A DNA stretch of 33,978 bases from Cyanobacteriota bacterium (GTDB taxonomy: Bacteria; Cyanobacteriota; Cyanobacteriia; Leptolyngbyales; Leptolyngbyaceae). The stretch is from assembly GCA_026389365.1 (NCBI GenBank), contig JAPLHZ010000109.1, positions 1 through 33,978 of the forward strand, read 5' to 3'. Below the pieces are notes generated by a model that was given only the letters and a program-made list of their open reading frames with translations, did not search any database and had not been told where the DNA came from. The translations under genes and the position numbers were made by a program. The first letter of the stretch is position 1, and each line of letters starts with the position of its first letter. Positions 26,224-33,840 of this stretch are shown here, one piece after another.

Positions 26224-27123
26224 TCAACTTTGCCAAACTCCCGCAATCATACCTGCCAATAAAATAAATCCGATCGCCACATTTTGCCGAAAACTTTCCC
26301 CATAAAACCGATGGGGAACTTTAGTTTCCATCAATTGCCGCGTCTGCCAAGCCCAAATTGCAGAGGCTACTATCCAGCAGCCCCAGAATGCCCATCCCAA
26401 CCCCATCACTTGCCCCAGTTTCGCTAAAACCAGTGCCGTCAAAAAATAAAATATCCCGATTGCCTCTGGTGCCCGTTTGCCAAAAAACAATGCACTTGAA
26501 TTTATGCCCAATTTCCGATCGTCCTCCCGATCGCTCATCGCATACACCGTATCAAACCCCAACGTCCAAAATACAGTCGCCGCCCACAATAGCCAGGTTT
26601 CATTCCCCAAACAAACCGTCGCTGCCGGAGTCGCCCCACAACTCACTGCACTCCAGGAAATCAACACAGCAAACCCCCAAGCGATCGCCAACACCAACTG
26701 CGGCACCGGAAACACGCGCTTCATCGCCGGATACAACACAATGACCGGAACCGCTGCGACACAAAGCCAAACCGTTAATGCATTCAAAAAGAAGGTCAAT
26801 CCATAGGCACAAAGAAACCCCACCAACATCACAATTACGCCCACTTTCACCGACAACGCACGGGACGCAAGGGGCCGATTTTTAGTGCGCTCCACCTTTG
26901 GATCAATGTTGCGATCCCACAGATCATTCACCACACAGCCCGCTGCACTGGTTACTATTGAACCCATCACCACCACCGCCACCAACAATCCCGGCGGATG
27001 TCCCTTAGCTGCCAAAAACAAGGCCCACAGTGCAGGCTGCATCAAAATCAACCGCCCTTCCGGTTTATCCCAACGCAGTAGACGCACAATAGAGCTAAAA
27101 GTTGATTCAGAACGTAGAGACAT
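26224..27123 (-). CDS. ubiA: 4-hydroxybenzoate polyprenyltransferase, UbiA type (plastoquinone pathway)
   Basis: 299 residues from the ATG at 27123; an in-frame ATG at 27234 would add 37 residues running into the divergent ppx start, which homolog lengths (~290) do not support. It prenylates 4-hydroxybenzoate, the first membrane step of cyanobacterial plastoquinone synthesis. Both Mg/diphosphate motifs are intact: NDLWDRNIDPKVERTKNRPL and DREDDRKLGINSSALFFG. RWDKPEGRLILMQPALWALF starts the membrane domain of 8-9 helices. Confidence 0.92.
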   Translation of the reverse strand: MSLRSESTFSSIVRLLRWDKPEGRLILMQPALWALFLAAKGHPPGLLVAVVVMGSIVTSAAGCVVNDLWDRNIDPKVERTKNRPLASRALSVKVGVIVMLVGFLCAYGLTFFLNALTVWLCVAAVPVIVLYPAMKRVFPVPQLVLAIAWGFAVLISWSAVSCGATPAATVCLGNETWLLWAATVFWTLGFDTVYAMSDREDDRKLGINSSALFFGKRAPEAIGIFYFLTALVLAKLGQVMGLGWAFWGCWIVASAIWAWQTRQLMETKVPHRFYGESFRQNVAIGFILLAGMIAGVWQS

Positions 27124-27232
27124 GGGCTTAAACACGCTGCTAGAGAGAGGGACTATAGGCGCTAAGATACCTGAAAATAGCCTTGTATGTCTTGCTTGTG
27201 TCCTGTTGTTTTTTGTTGGAGTCGGTAACGCC

Positions 27233-28861
27233 ATGTCTGATGCTCTCGCTATGCCACTAACAGTTAAGTCAGATCAGCCCAGTCTCAGGGATCGTGACTC
27301 GATTGTGGCAGCAATAGACGTGGGAACCAACTCGATTCATATGGTCGTCGCCAAAGTTCAGCCGTCCATTCCGGCCTTTACCATCATTGCCCGCGAAAAA
27401 TCGACTGCTCGACTCGGCGATCGAGACCAAGTGACGGGAAACTTAACCCCCGCCGCCATAGAACGCGCCATGACGGCCCTCGATCGCTGTTTGACGATAG
27501 CAAAGGGACTTCAGGCTGAAGAAATTATTGCGGTCGCCACTAGTGCGGTGAGAGAAGCACCCAATGGAGCCGATTTTCTAAAGGAGGTTGAAGCGCGGTT
27601 GGGGCTTTGGATTAATCTAATCTCAGGATCCGAAGAAGCACGACGCATTTACCTGGGCGTTCTGTCGGGCATGAGCCTTAACGATCGGCCCCATTTGATC
27701 ATTGACATTGGTGGCGGTTCGACAGAATTAATTCTGGGTGATGGCACCGAAGCGCGCTCCCTCAGCAGTACCAAAATTGGGGCCGTGCGCCTGAAGCATG
27801 AATACATCACAAGCGATCCTATTAGTAACAATCAATTCACTGCCCTAACATCTTATATTTGCGGCATGTTAGAGCGGCCCATTGATCAGGCCCGTGCCGA
27901 AATCAAACCTGGTGAACGTTTAAAAATGGTGGGCACATCCGGCACCATTGAAGCGATCGCAATCTTACAGGCCAAAGCCACAACCGGAACCGTTCCTCAA
28001 CCGCTCCATGGCTATGAATTTTCTAAGCAAAACCTGAAAGATTGGATCAATCAGTTGCGCTATCTAAACTATAGCGATCGTCTATTGATTCCTGGAATGT
28101 CGGAACGCCGAGCGGAGATTTTGTTGCCGGGTGCCATGATCTTATTTGAAGTGATGACCCAAATGAATGTGGATACGATTCAAATCTGTGAACGATCGCT
28201 GCGGGAAGGCGTGGTGGTGGATTGGATGTTGACCCACGGATTGATTGAAGATAGATTGCGTTATCAAGCCTCAGTTCGTCGCCGAAGTGTATATAAAGCC
28301 GCACAAAAATTTAATGTCAATCTAGCCCATAGTGAACAAGTCGCCGAGTTCGCCCTTCAACTGTTTGACCAAAGCCAAGGCTCTCTCCATAACTGGGGTA
28401 TTGAAGAACGCGAATTGCTGTGGAGCGCTGCAATTTTGCACAATTGCGGACACCATATCAACCATACCGAACATCACAAGCATTCTTATTACTTAATTCG
28501 CAATACAGAACTATTGGGATTTACAGAAGCCGAAATTCAAGCGATCGCAAATCTGGCCCGTTACCATCGCAAAAGTAATCCTAAAAAGAAACATGATGCC
28601 TACCGCACCATCAGCAGCAAACGCCATCGTAAAGTCGTTGATCAACTTAGTCCATTGTTACGATTAGCGGTGGCCCTCGATCGCCGTCAGATTGGAGCGA
28701 TCGATCGCATTGAACTCATTCCCAGTTCCCTCGTCATGCAACTCATCGTCCATCCCAAAGATCCCCAAGATGACTGCGCATTAGAACTCTGGAGCCTTGA
28801 TAATAAGAAAACTAGTTTTGAAACCACCTACCAAACTCAGCTCGCAATCAAATTGGTGTAA
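27233..28861 (+). CDS. ppx: Exopolyphosphatase / GppA family phosphatase
   Basis: 542 residues from the ATG at 27233. The reading frame stays open upstream to 26885 but that part lies antisense to ubiA and is not family-like. The ASKHA core shows AAIDVGTNSIHMVVAKV, IAVATSAVREAPNG, HLIIDIGGGSTELILGDG and MVGTSGTIEAIA; the C-terminal third is an HD-like domain (ILHNCGHHINHTEHHKHSYYLI). It degrades polyphosphate from the end, and family members may also hydrolyse pppGpp. It diverges from ubiA with 109 bp between starts. Confidence 0.93.
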   Translation: MSDALAMPLTVKSDQPSLRDRDSIVAAIDVGTNSIHMVVAKVQPSIPAFTIIAREKSTARLGDRDQVTGNLTPAAIERAMTALDRCLTIAKGLQAEEIIAVATSAVREAPNGADFLKEVEARLGLWINLISGSEEARRIYLGVLSGMSLNDRPHLIIDIGGGSTELILGDGTEARSLSSTKIGAVRLKHEYITSDPISNNQFTALTSYICGMLERPIDQARAEIKPGERLKMVGTSGTIEAIAILQAKATTGTVPQPLHGYEFSKQNLKDWINQLRYLNYSDRLLIPGMSERRAEILLPGAMILFEVMTQMNVDTIQICERSLREGVVVDWMLTHGLIEDRLRYQASVRRRSVYKAAQKFNVNLAHSEQVAEFALQLFDQSQGSLHNWGIEERELLWSAAILHNCGHHINHTEHHKHSYYLIRNTELLGFTEAEIQAIANLARYHRKSNPKKKHDAYRTISSKRHRKVVDQLSPLLRLAVALDRRQIGAIDRIELIPSSLVMQLIVHPKDPQDDCALELWSLDNKKTSFETTYQTQLAIKLV

Positions 28862-28887
28862 TGAGTACAAATTGGTGTAGTGAGTAC
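28850..28887. repeat. 19-bp tandem duplication over the ppx stop codon
   Basis: AAATTGGTGTAATGAGTAC (28850-28868) is followed directly by the same 19 bases with one A-to-G change (28869-28887). The first copy encodes the last ppx codons and stop. Confidence 0.8.
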
Positions 28888-28953
28888 AAGTCCAAGGATT
28901 AGTTTATGTAATTCTCGCCCCTTGCCGTAATACACTAGATAGACTGACTAAAA

Positions 28954-28981
28954 ATCATCAACTCCTTATCATCAACTCCTT
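28954..28981. repeat. 14-bp exact tandem duplication upstream of rps1
   Basis: ATCATCAACTCCTT occurs at 28954-28967 and 28968-28981, ending four bases before the S1-protein ATG. It therefore lies in the 5' leader and could alter ribosome access. Confidence 0.8.
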
Positions 28982-28985
28982 AGCT

Positions 28986-29876
28986 ATGGCTCAGAAAACT
29001 CCCGCATCCCCATCTTTTTCGATGGATGACTTTGAAAAAGCGTTAAACCAACATGAATACGCCTTTGCCAAGGGTCAAGTCGTCACGGGGAAAGCTTTCA
29101 GCTACGAAAGCGATGGCGCACTGATTGATATTGGCGGCAAGTCTCCTGCATTTTTGTCCACCGACGAAGCCAGCGTCTATCGCATTAATGACATCAGCTC
29201 CTTCTTACCCCTTCAAGAAGCGCGTGAATTTCTAATCATTGGTGACCAAAATGCAGAAGGCCAAGTGACGGTCTCCATTCGTCAACTGGAAGAGCGACTG
29301 ATTTGGGATGATCTTAAAGACATGCAGAAGACCGATCGGAGCCTGCAAGTCAAGGTGTTGGATGTCAATAAAGGCGGCGTTACCGTCAATGCACTTGGAC
29401 TACGGGGCTTCATTCCCCGATCGCAGCTCAACGAAAGAGAAAACCTAGAAAGTTTAGTGGGTACGTCCCTCACTGCCTGCGTTATTGATTTGGACCAGAA
29501 AAAAAATAAAATTGTCCTATCGAACCGACAAGCCAGTCGAGCGGTCAACATGAGCAAATTGGAGGTCGGTCAGCTTGTTGAAGGCACCGTCACCAGTTTG
29601 AAGGTGTTTGGAGCCTTTGTGGAGTTTGAAGGCTGTACTGGTTTGCTGCATGTGAGTCAAGTGAGCAAGAAAACGGTAGGCGATCTGAATAAGGTGTTCC
29701 AGGTTGGTCAGCTAATTAAGGCCTTAGTGGTCAACATTGATGAAGGCAAGGGCCGAATCTCGCTTTCAACTAAAATCTTAGAACAGTACGATGGTGAAGT
29801 TTTGGATAATCTGGACAAGTTGATTGAAGAAGCAGATGCACGTAAGGACCGGGCGCGTAAGTCGCTATTGGGTTAA
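28986..29876 (+). CDS. S1 RNA-binding protein, short cyanobacterial ribosomal S1 type
   Basis: 296 residues, much shorter than the six-domain E. coli S1 and close to cyanobacterial/plastid three-domain forms. Three S1 domains are visible: ~28-95 (GQVVTGKAFSYESDGALIDIG), ~118-182 (LQVKVLDVNKGGVTVNALGL) and ~195-263 (GQLVEGTVTSLKVFGAFVEF, then GLLHVSQVS). A charged helical tail follows. It should bind mRNA, aiding translation initiation on ribosomes. Whether it is Rps1a or the shorter Rps1b paralogue cannot be settled here; I favour the latter by length. The leader carries a 14 bp tandem duplication. Confidence 0.88.
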   Translation: MAQKTPASPSFSMDDFEKALNQHEYAFAKGQVVTGKAFSYESDGALIDIGGKSPAFLSTDEASVYRINDISSFLPLQEAREFLIIGDQNAEGQVTVSIRQLEERLIWDDLKDMQKTDRSLQVKVLDVNKGGVTVNALGLRGFIPRSQLNERENLESLVGTSLTACVIDLDQKKNKIVLSNRQASRAVNMSKLEVGQLVEGTVTSLKVFGAFVEFEGCTGLLHVSQVSKKTVGDLNKVFQVGQLIKALVVNIDEGKGRISLSTKILEQYDGEVLDNLDKLIEEADARKDRARKSLLG

Positions 29877-29885
29877 GGGAATTTC

Positions 29886-30052
29886 TTAGAGAGTGTTTGA
29901 GGAGTCAGGCGTTGTGACTGAGACCCGATCCCCCTAGCCCCCTTAATAAGGAGGGACTTGAAAAGAGGGGATCTAGAAATTAACTCTTAGTCCCCCTTGA
30001 TAAGGGGGATTTGGGGGGATCGAGTCTTTTGCTACCAACGAAAGGACATTAG
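29886..30052 (+). repeat. MITE-like palindromic element, fullest copy
   Basis: It starts with TTAGAGAGTGTTTGA (complement of the TCAAACACYCTCTTA tip at 398 and 11538). It contains CGATCCCCCTAGCCCCCTTA and, inverted, CCCCCTTGATAAGGGGGATT then GGGGGATCGAGTCTTTTG, and ends in CCAACGAAAGGACATT. The two halves pair as a long imperfect palindrome with nested GGGGG/CCCCC hairpins. It carries no gene. It fills most of the rps1-tab2 gap. Confidence 0.8.
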
Positions 30053-30094
30053 ACAGATGGTTTAGGTTGATTCAACGATCGTTTTAAGGCAATC

Positions 30095-30952
30095 ATGACA
30101 ATTATTTGGGAATTAGATTTTTATTCGCGACCGATCGTGGATGAAAACAAAAAAAAGGTTTGGGAAGTATTGATTTGTGAAAGTCCGACGGAGGTTGGGG
30201 CCGATGCTTCAAATCTTTTTCATTATGCCGAGTATTGTTCTAATTCTCAAGTGAATTCGGGCCAACTCAGCGAAGCCATTGTTAAAGCGATCGCCCTAGC
30301 TGGAATCACGCCCGATCGGATCCGGTTTTTCCGTCAATCCATGAACAACATGATTACGAAAGCCTGTTCGGATGCGGGAATTCCTTGCCAGCCCAGCCGC
30401 CGGACCTACATGTTGAATCAATGGATGAAGGAGCGATCGTTAACGGTCTATCCCTTAGAAGAAGGCTATCAAGCGGGTTCTAATGCCACCGTTGCCTTTC
30501 CCTTGACCCCCCCCCAGCCCATGCAAGATGCCCTTCTCGCTCAGCAATGGGGCACCGTTGCACTAGAAGCCTCGGCGCTCTCGGAAATGGGAGACTGGAA
30601 AATTGATTTTGGTGAAGCCTACCCGATCGCTCAGTTGGGACTTGCACCGGATACCTTGGTGCCGGGGTTGATTCTGTATTCCCAACGATCGCTGGCAATA
30701 GCCGCCTGGATGTCTGGTTTGGAGCTAGCATCTGTGCGGTATGACACGCAAGACGGTCAGCAATTGGTCCTAGAGACGGGGGTAATTGATCGGTGGGCCT
30801 TAGCGCAGTTATTGAATATGCCATTGCAAGCCGAAGCTCGACAGTTTGAAGATCGTAAAAAAGAAGCAAAGGGCGTACATTTTCTGGCGATTCAATCGAG
30901 TCCCGACTCCGAAGAGTTCGCTGGTTTTTGGTTGTTATTAGATGCGCAATAA
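30095..30952 (+). CDS. Tab2/Atab2 family RNA-binding protein
   Basis: 285 residues. The start MTIIWELDFYSRPIVDENKKKVWEV, FRQSMNNMITKACSD, CQPSRRTYMLNQWM, LPL-type PLEEGY block and the terminal GFWLLLD are characteristic of the family. Tab2 in Chlamydomonas and ATAB2 in Arabidopsis bind psaB and related plastid mRNAs for photosystem translation; the cyanobacterial role is less clear. AAGG precedes the ATG at good spacing. The MITE-like repeat directly upstream may contribute to its leader. Confidence 0.92.
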   Translation: MTIIWELDFYSRPIVDENKKKVWEVLICESPTEVGADASNLFHYAEYCSNSQVNSGQLSEAIVKAIALAGITPDRIRFFRQSMNNMITKACSDAGIPCQPSRRTYMLNQWMKERSLTVYPLEEGYQAGSNATVAFPLTPPQPMQDALLAQQWGTVALEASALSEMGDWKIDFGEAYPIAQLGLAPDTLVPGLILYSQRSLAIAAWMSGLELASVRYDTQDGQQLVLETGVIDRWALAQLLNMPLQAEARQFEDRKKEAKGVHFLAIQSSPDSEEFAGFWLLLDAQ

Positions 30953-31015
30953 TCCAACAGCCTATTCCTACATCACCGCCTAAAATAGAGCCTAACCCCC
31001 GATCGCTCGTTTAAT

Positions 31016-31753
31016 ATGGCATCCTCACCTCTAACTCAATCCCGATTCCCCATCCTCGGAATTCCCGTTCATCTGCTCCCCAACACCACTCAAACTCTAA
31101 AAGATCGTCTCGCCGATCGCCAAGGCACCCATGTCGTGACGCTCAATGCTGAAATGACCATGCAAGGGCGCGATCGTTCCGAATTGTCCGACATCATCCA
31201 CCGAGCCGAACTCGTCATCCCCGATGGTGCAGGCATAGTTCTCTATCTCAAGCTCTATGGTAAACGGGTCGATCGGGTTCCGGGAATCGAGCTGGCCGAA
31301 GCGTTATTGGATCACGCTGCCACGACTCATGACAGCATTTTCTTTTATGGCGGCGCACCCGAGGTCTCCGCTCAAGCCGCTAGCATGATGACGGCTAAAT
31401 ACCCTGGTTTACAGATCATCGGTACCGAAAATGGTTACGTTAATCCTGATGATGAATTGTGCGATCGGCTCCAAAAACTGCAACCCCGCATGATCTATGT
31501 CGGTCTGGGAGTGCCGCGCCAAGAACTCTGGATCGACTCCGTGCGGCATCTTTGTCCCGACAGCATCTGGATCGGCATTGGTGGCAGCTTTGATATCTGG
31601 GCCGGAACCAAAACCCGTGCCCCCCAATGGCTCTGCGATCGCAATTTAGAATGGACCTATCGCCTCTATCAAGAACCGTGGCGCTGGAAACGCATGACCG
31701 CTCTTCCTAAATTTGCATGGCGATCGATTCTGTATCGAATCACTGGAAAATAA
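31016..31753 (+). CDS. WecB/TagA/CpsF family glycosyltransferase (GT26)
   Basis: 245 residues, the usual size. It transfers a sugar, such as ManNAc(A), from a UDP donor to a lipid-linked acceptor at the inner membrane face. The signature blocks are visible: HVVTLNAEMTMQ, LVIPDGAGIVL with the proposed catalytic Asp, RVPGIELAEALL, IFFYGGAPEVS, YVGLGVPRQELWI and GIGGSFDIWAG. The C-terminal RAPQWL and LEWTYRLYQEPWRWKR stretch is the membrane-contacting tail. It sits two bases before the ftsE start; the acceptor sugar is unknown. Confidence 0.94.
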   Translation: MASSPLTQSRFPILGIPVHLLPNTTQTLKDRLADRQGTHVVTLNAEMTMQGRDRSELSDIIHRAELVIPDGAGIVLYLKLYGKRVDRVPGIELAEALLDHAATTHDSIFFYGGAPEVSAQAASMMTAKYPGLQIIGTENGYVNPDDELCDRLQKLQPRMIYVGLGVPRQELWIDSVRHLCPDSIWIGIGGSFDIWAGTKTRAPQWLCDRNLEWTYRLYQEPWRWKRMTALPKFAWRSILYRITGK

Positions 31754-31755
31754 TC

Positions 31756-32457
31756 ATGAACCCCGACCTTATCTCCAAAACAAGCAAACCTCGCGTCATC
31801 CGTCTCGACAACGTGAGCAAAACCTACCGTAACGGTACCGCCGCCTTGCGAGACCTGACCATGGACATTTTTGCTGGAGATTTTTACCTGCTCACAGGCA
31901 CCTCCGGCTCTGGTAAATCAACCCTACTCAAACTTTTGTATGGTGAAGATCTGCCTAGCAGCGGTGATATTTGGGTGAATGATTATCATCTCAACACGGT
32001 TAAAGGTAACAAACTCGCTGAATTACGTCGCACCCTCGGCATTGTCTTCCAAGACTACAAACTCCTGCCCCGCCGCACCGTATCTGAAAATATTGCCTTT
32101 GTCCTTTGGGCACAGGGCTACAGCCGCGCTGAAATCGATCGTCGCCTCCCCCCAGCCCTAAAAATGGTCGGTCTTCAGCATAAAGCCACCAGCTTTCCAG
32201 AAGAGCTTTCCGGCGGCGAACAGCAGCGCGTCAGTATTGCGAGGGCGATCGTCGCCACTCCTCCAATTCTGCTAGCCGATGAACCTACCGGAAACCTTGA
32301 TCCCGACAACTCTCGCCAGATTTTAAATATCCTCAAACAGCTCAATAAAATCGGGGTCACTATCCTCATGTCTACGCACGATGAAGCCTTAATTCGCACC
32401 TCTGACTTACCTATTCTCCAACTCAGCAACGGCCAATTAAAACTGATTAACCGATAG
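31756..32457 (+). CDS. ftsE: FtsE-like ABC transporter ATP-binding protein
   Basis: 233 residues from the ATG at 31756 (an ATG at 31717 would overlap the previous gene). Walker A GTSGSGKST (48-56), Q-loop VFQDYKLLPRRTVSENIAF, signature LSGGEQQRVSIARA, Walker B ILLADEPTGNLD and the H-loop STHDEAL are intact. The Q-loop region with LLPRRTV is typical of FtsE, the ATPase that works with membrane FtsX to activate septal peptidoglycan hydrolases. No ftsX follows within the window, so the partner must be elsewhere. The M23 peptidase at 14169 is a plausible but unproven type of target. Confidence 0.88.
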   Translation: MNPDLISKTSKPRVIRLDNVSKTYRNGTAALRDLTMDIFAGDFYLLTGTSGSGKSTLLKLLYGEDLPSSGDIWVNDYHLNTVKGNKLAELRRTLGIVFQDYKLLPRRTVSENIAFVLWAQGYSRAEIDRRLPPALKMVGLQHKATSFPEELSGGEQQRVSIARAIVATPPILLADEPTGNLDPDNSRQILNILKQLNKIGVTILMSTHDEALIRTSDLPILQLSNGQLKLINR

Positions 32458-32782
32458 AAATTAGACAAGTAACGCTAGTTAAATAAATTAGGTATTTTTG
32501 CTACATACAACATTTTTAGAAAATCAATTTAGGTAGATCAACGCATAATAAAGAGGGTGATCCCGCTAACAGAATTCAATTATCTATATACGCTGAAGTG
32601 CTTGCTAAGTTAATGATTGCAATGTGTCAATCAATTCTAAAGAGAATGTGAAGGCCCGATCGGGGATCACAATCTCGGGAAGCATTGTGTGAGTACTCCC
32701 AACGAGATTTTGCCCTCAGAAAGCGATCCCCGGAGTTATTGCACAATAGTTATGGCGTTCAACCTAAGAACTCTCTATAACT
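32458..32782. other. 325 bp intergenic region with structured leader
   Basis: The first ~190 bp after ftsE are AT-rich and show nothing assignable. The part from 32651 to 32733 folds strongly and is described separately. It is followed by 50 bases to the next ATG. Confidence 0.5.
32655..32732 (+). promoter_or_regulatory. Nested stem-loop upstream of the Cys-rich gene (candidate leader RNA)
   Basis: An outer stem CGGGGATC (32661-32668) / GATCCCCG (32725-32732) encloses an inner stem AATCTCG (32671-32677) / CGAGATT (32703-32709) capped by a GGA/TCC pairing. CCCGATCGGG (32655-32664) is an overlapping palindrome that could compete with the outer stem. This is more structure than the neighbouring leaders show. 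It does not match a riboswitch class I recognise, and could also be a terminator-like or protein-binding element. Confidence 0.4.
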
Positions 32783-33169
32783 ATGAAGACTATTGATCCC
32801 CGTTACTATATCCTTCCTAAATCCGATTTCTTTCCTGAGGAGTGTTTCTCTCATGGCGTTGTCAAGTCACGCCTAGATTTGCTTCCAACAGATGACAAAA
32901 TCATCATAGGCGGCAAAACTACGACGAATATTATTACTCCTGAGAGCATTTCTAGTAGCTGCCGTCACTGCCGTCATTATGTTCATGAAGGACGACGAGG
33001 CGGACAGTGCGAACAACTAAACGTCTCTGTCCAAAGTGGTTGGGATGCCTGCTTACTTTCACAAGCCATTTTTCTGGATGCTCCAATCGTGTTTCCGATC
33101 GTCACCTGTAAAAGCCCAGAGTACTGTACTGCTGAGCTTAATCGCTGCGAAACCCCATGTTGGGTGTGA
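32783..33169 (+). CDS. Small Cys-rich conserved protein, function unknown
   Basis: 128 residues. The core CRHCRHYVHEGRRGGQCEQL followed by NVSVQSGWDACLLSQ has a C-x2-C ... C ... C arrangement that may bind metal. I recall the phrase EGRRGG.C..L.V.V...W.AC in other small cyanobacterial proteins. Three further Cys pairs occur near the end (CKSPEYC, CETPC). It is soluble, with no signal peptide. The first ~55 residues show no recognisable motif. Function unknown; the structured leader hints at post-transcriptional control. Confidence 0.7.
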   Translation: MKTIDPRYYILPKSDFFPEECFSHGVVKSRLDLLPTDDKIIIGGKTTTNIITPESISSSCRHCRHYVHEGRRGGQCEQLNVSVQSGWDACLLSQAIFLDAPIVFPIVTCKSPEYCTAELNRCETPCWV

Positions 33170-33193
33170 AATTAGAGTCGCCGTAAGCTGGCG

Positions 33194-33655
33194 CTATAGT
33201 TTTTCATGGGTGTAAGCATGTTGTTTGACATTATCCTCTTGGCTAACTAAACGTTCGCCATTAAGAATCCGTTTTCGCTCCACTGAATATTTAAAATCAT
33301 CTCGTCGCTCCCCCACTGGCAGCAACGTCTGGGCAATTTTCCGAGCCTGATAGGTCCGAGCCGCTGCGATCGCCCGCTCGATGAAGTCTTCACACCATCT
33401 TGAACCCTCGGGAAAACCCTCTGGACGAATTAGTTTTTCTCCTTGAATGACAGCGTGAAAATCAGTCGCGAAGGCAAATTCATAGGACGTTGGAATTCCC
33501 GCCACAATAGTTTCTAACGTGGCTGACGGAATCGGCTCAATCACCTGAACTGGAATTACTTCACCATCTTTTTTGATAAAACACGTCGCCAATCCAAGAA
33601 CCAAGTAGTTCAAAGATTCGGTGTTCGGGGGAATTGCAGTTGCAAGACTGGTCAT
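33194..33655 (-). CDS. Conserved cyanobacterial protein, function unknown
   Basis: 153 residues from the ATG at 33655, chosen because AGGAG lies six bases upstream; an in-frame TTG at 33673 overlaps that site. It is soluble. Notable blocks are LVLGLATCF, VIEPIPSATLE, GIPTSYEFAFATDF, FIERAIAAARTYQARK and the C-terminal ERKRILNGERLVSQEDNVKQHAYTH. I recall close relatives in many cyanobacteria, ending likewise in DNVKQHSYTHE, but know no function. It converges on the Cys-rich gene with 24 bp between stops. Confidence 0.75.
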   Translation of the reverse strand: MTSLATAIPPNTESLNYLVLGLATCFIKKDGEVIPVQVIEPIPSATLETIVAGIPTSYEFAFATDFHAVIQGEKLIRPEGFPEGSRWCEDFIERAIAAARTYQARKIAQTLLPVGERRDDFKYSVERKRILNGERLVSQEDNVKQHAYTHEKL

Positions 33656-33840
33656 AAGAAACTCCTGTTCCAAAGTAATTCGATTCTAAAACGCAGATGA
33701 ATCAGATCTGATAAAACTGTTGAATTTCTTCGGGAATGGGGCATGTTGAAAAAAGACGGAAATAAAAACTCGATCGTTAATTTTCCCAAGTGTGTGAGGG
33801 TTTACAGCATTATTAAAAGTGTTAAGAACGCTAGATTATC

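Noticed and set aside
26885-27232. Upstream extension of the ppx reading frame by 116 codons
   Set aside because: It lies antisense to ubiA, is not family-like, and the ATG at 27233 gives a normal N-terminus just before AAIDVGTNSIH.
30480-30869. 129-codon minus-strand frame inside the Tab2 gene
   Set aside because: Antisense to a well-matched family member and without recognisable features.
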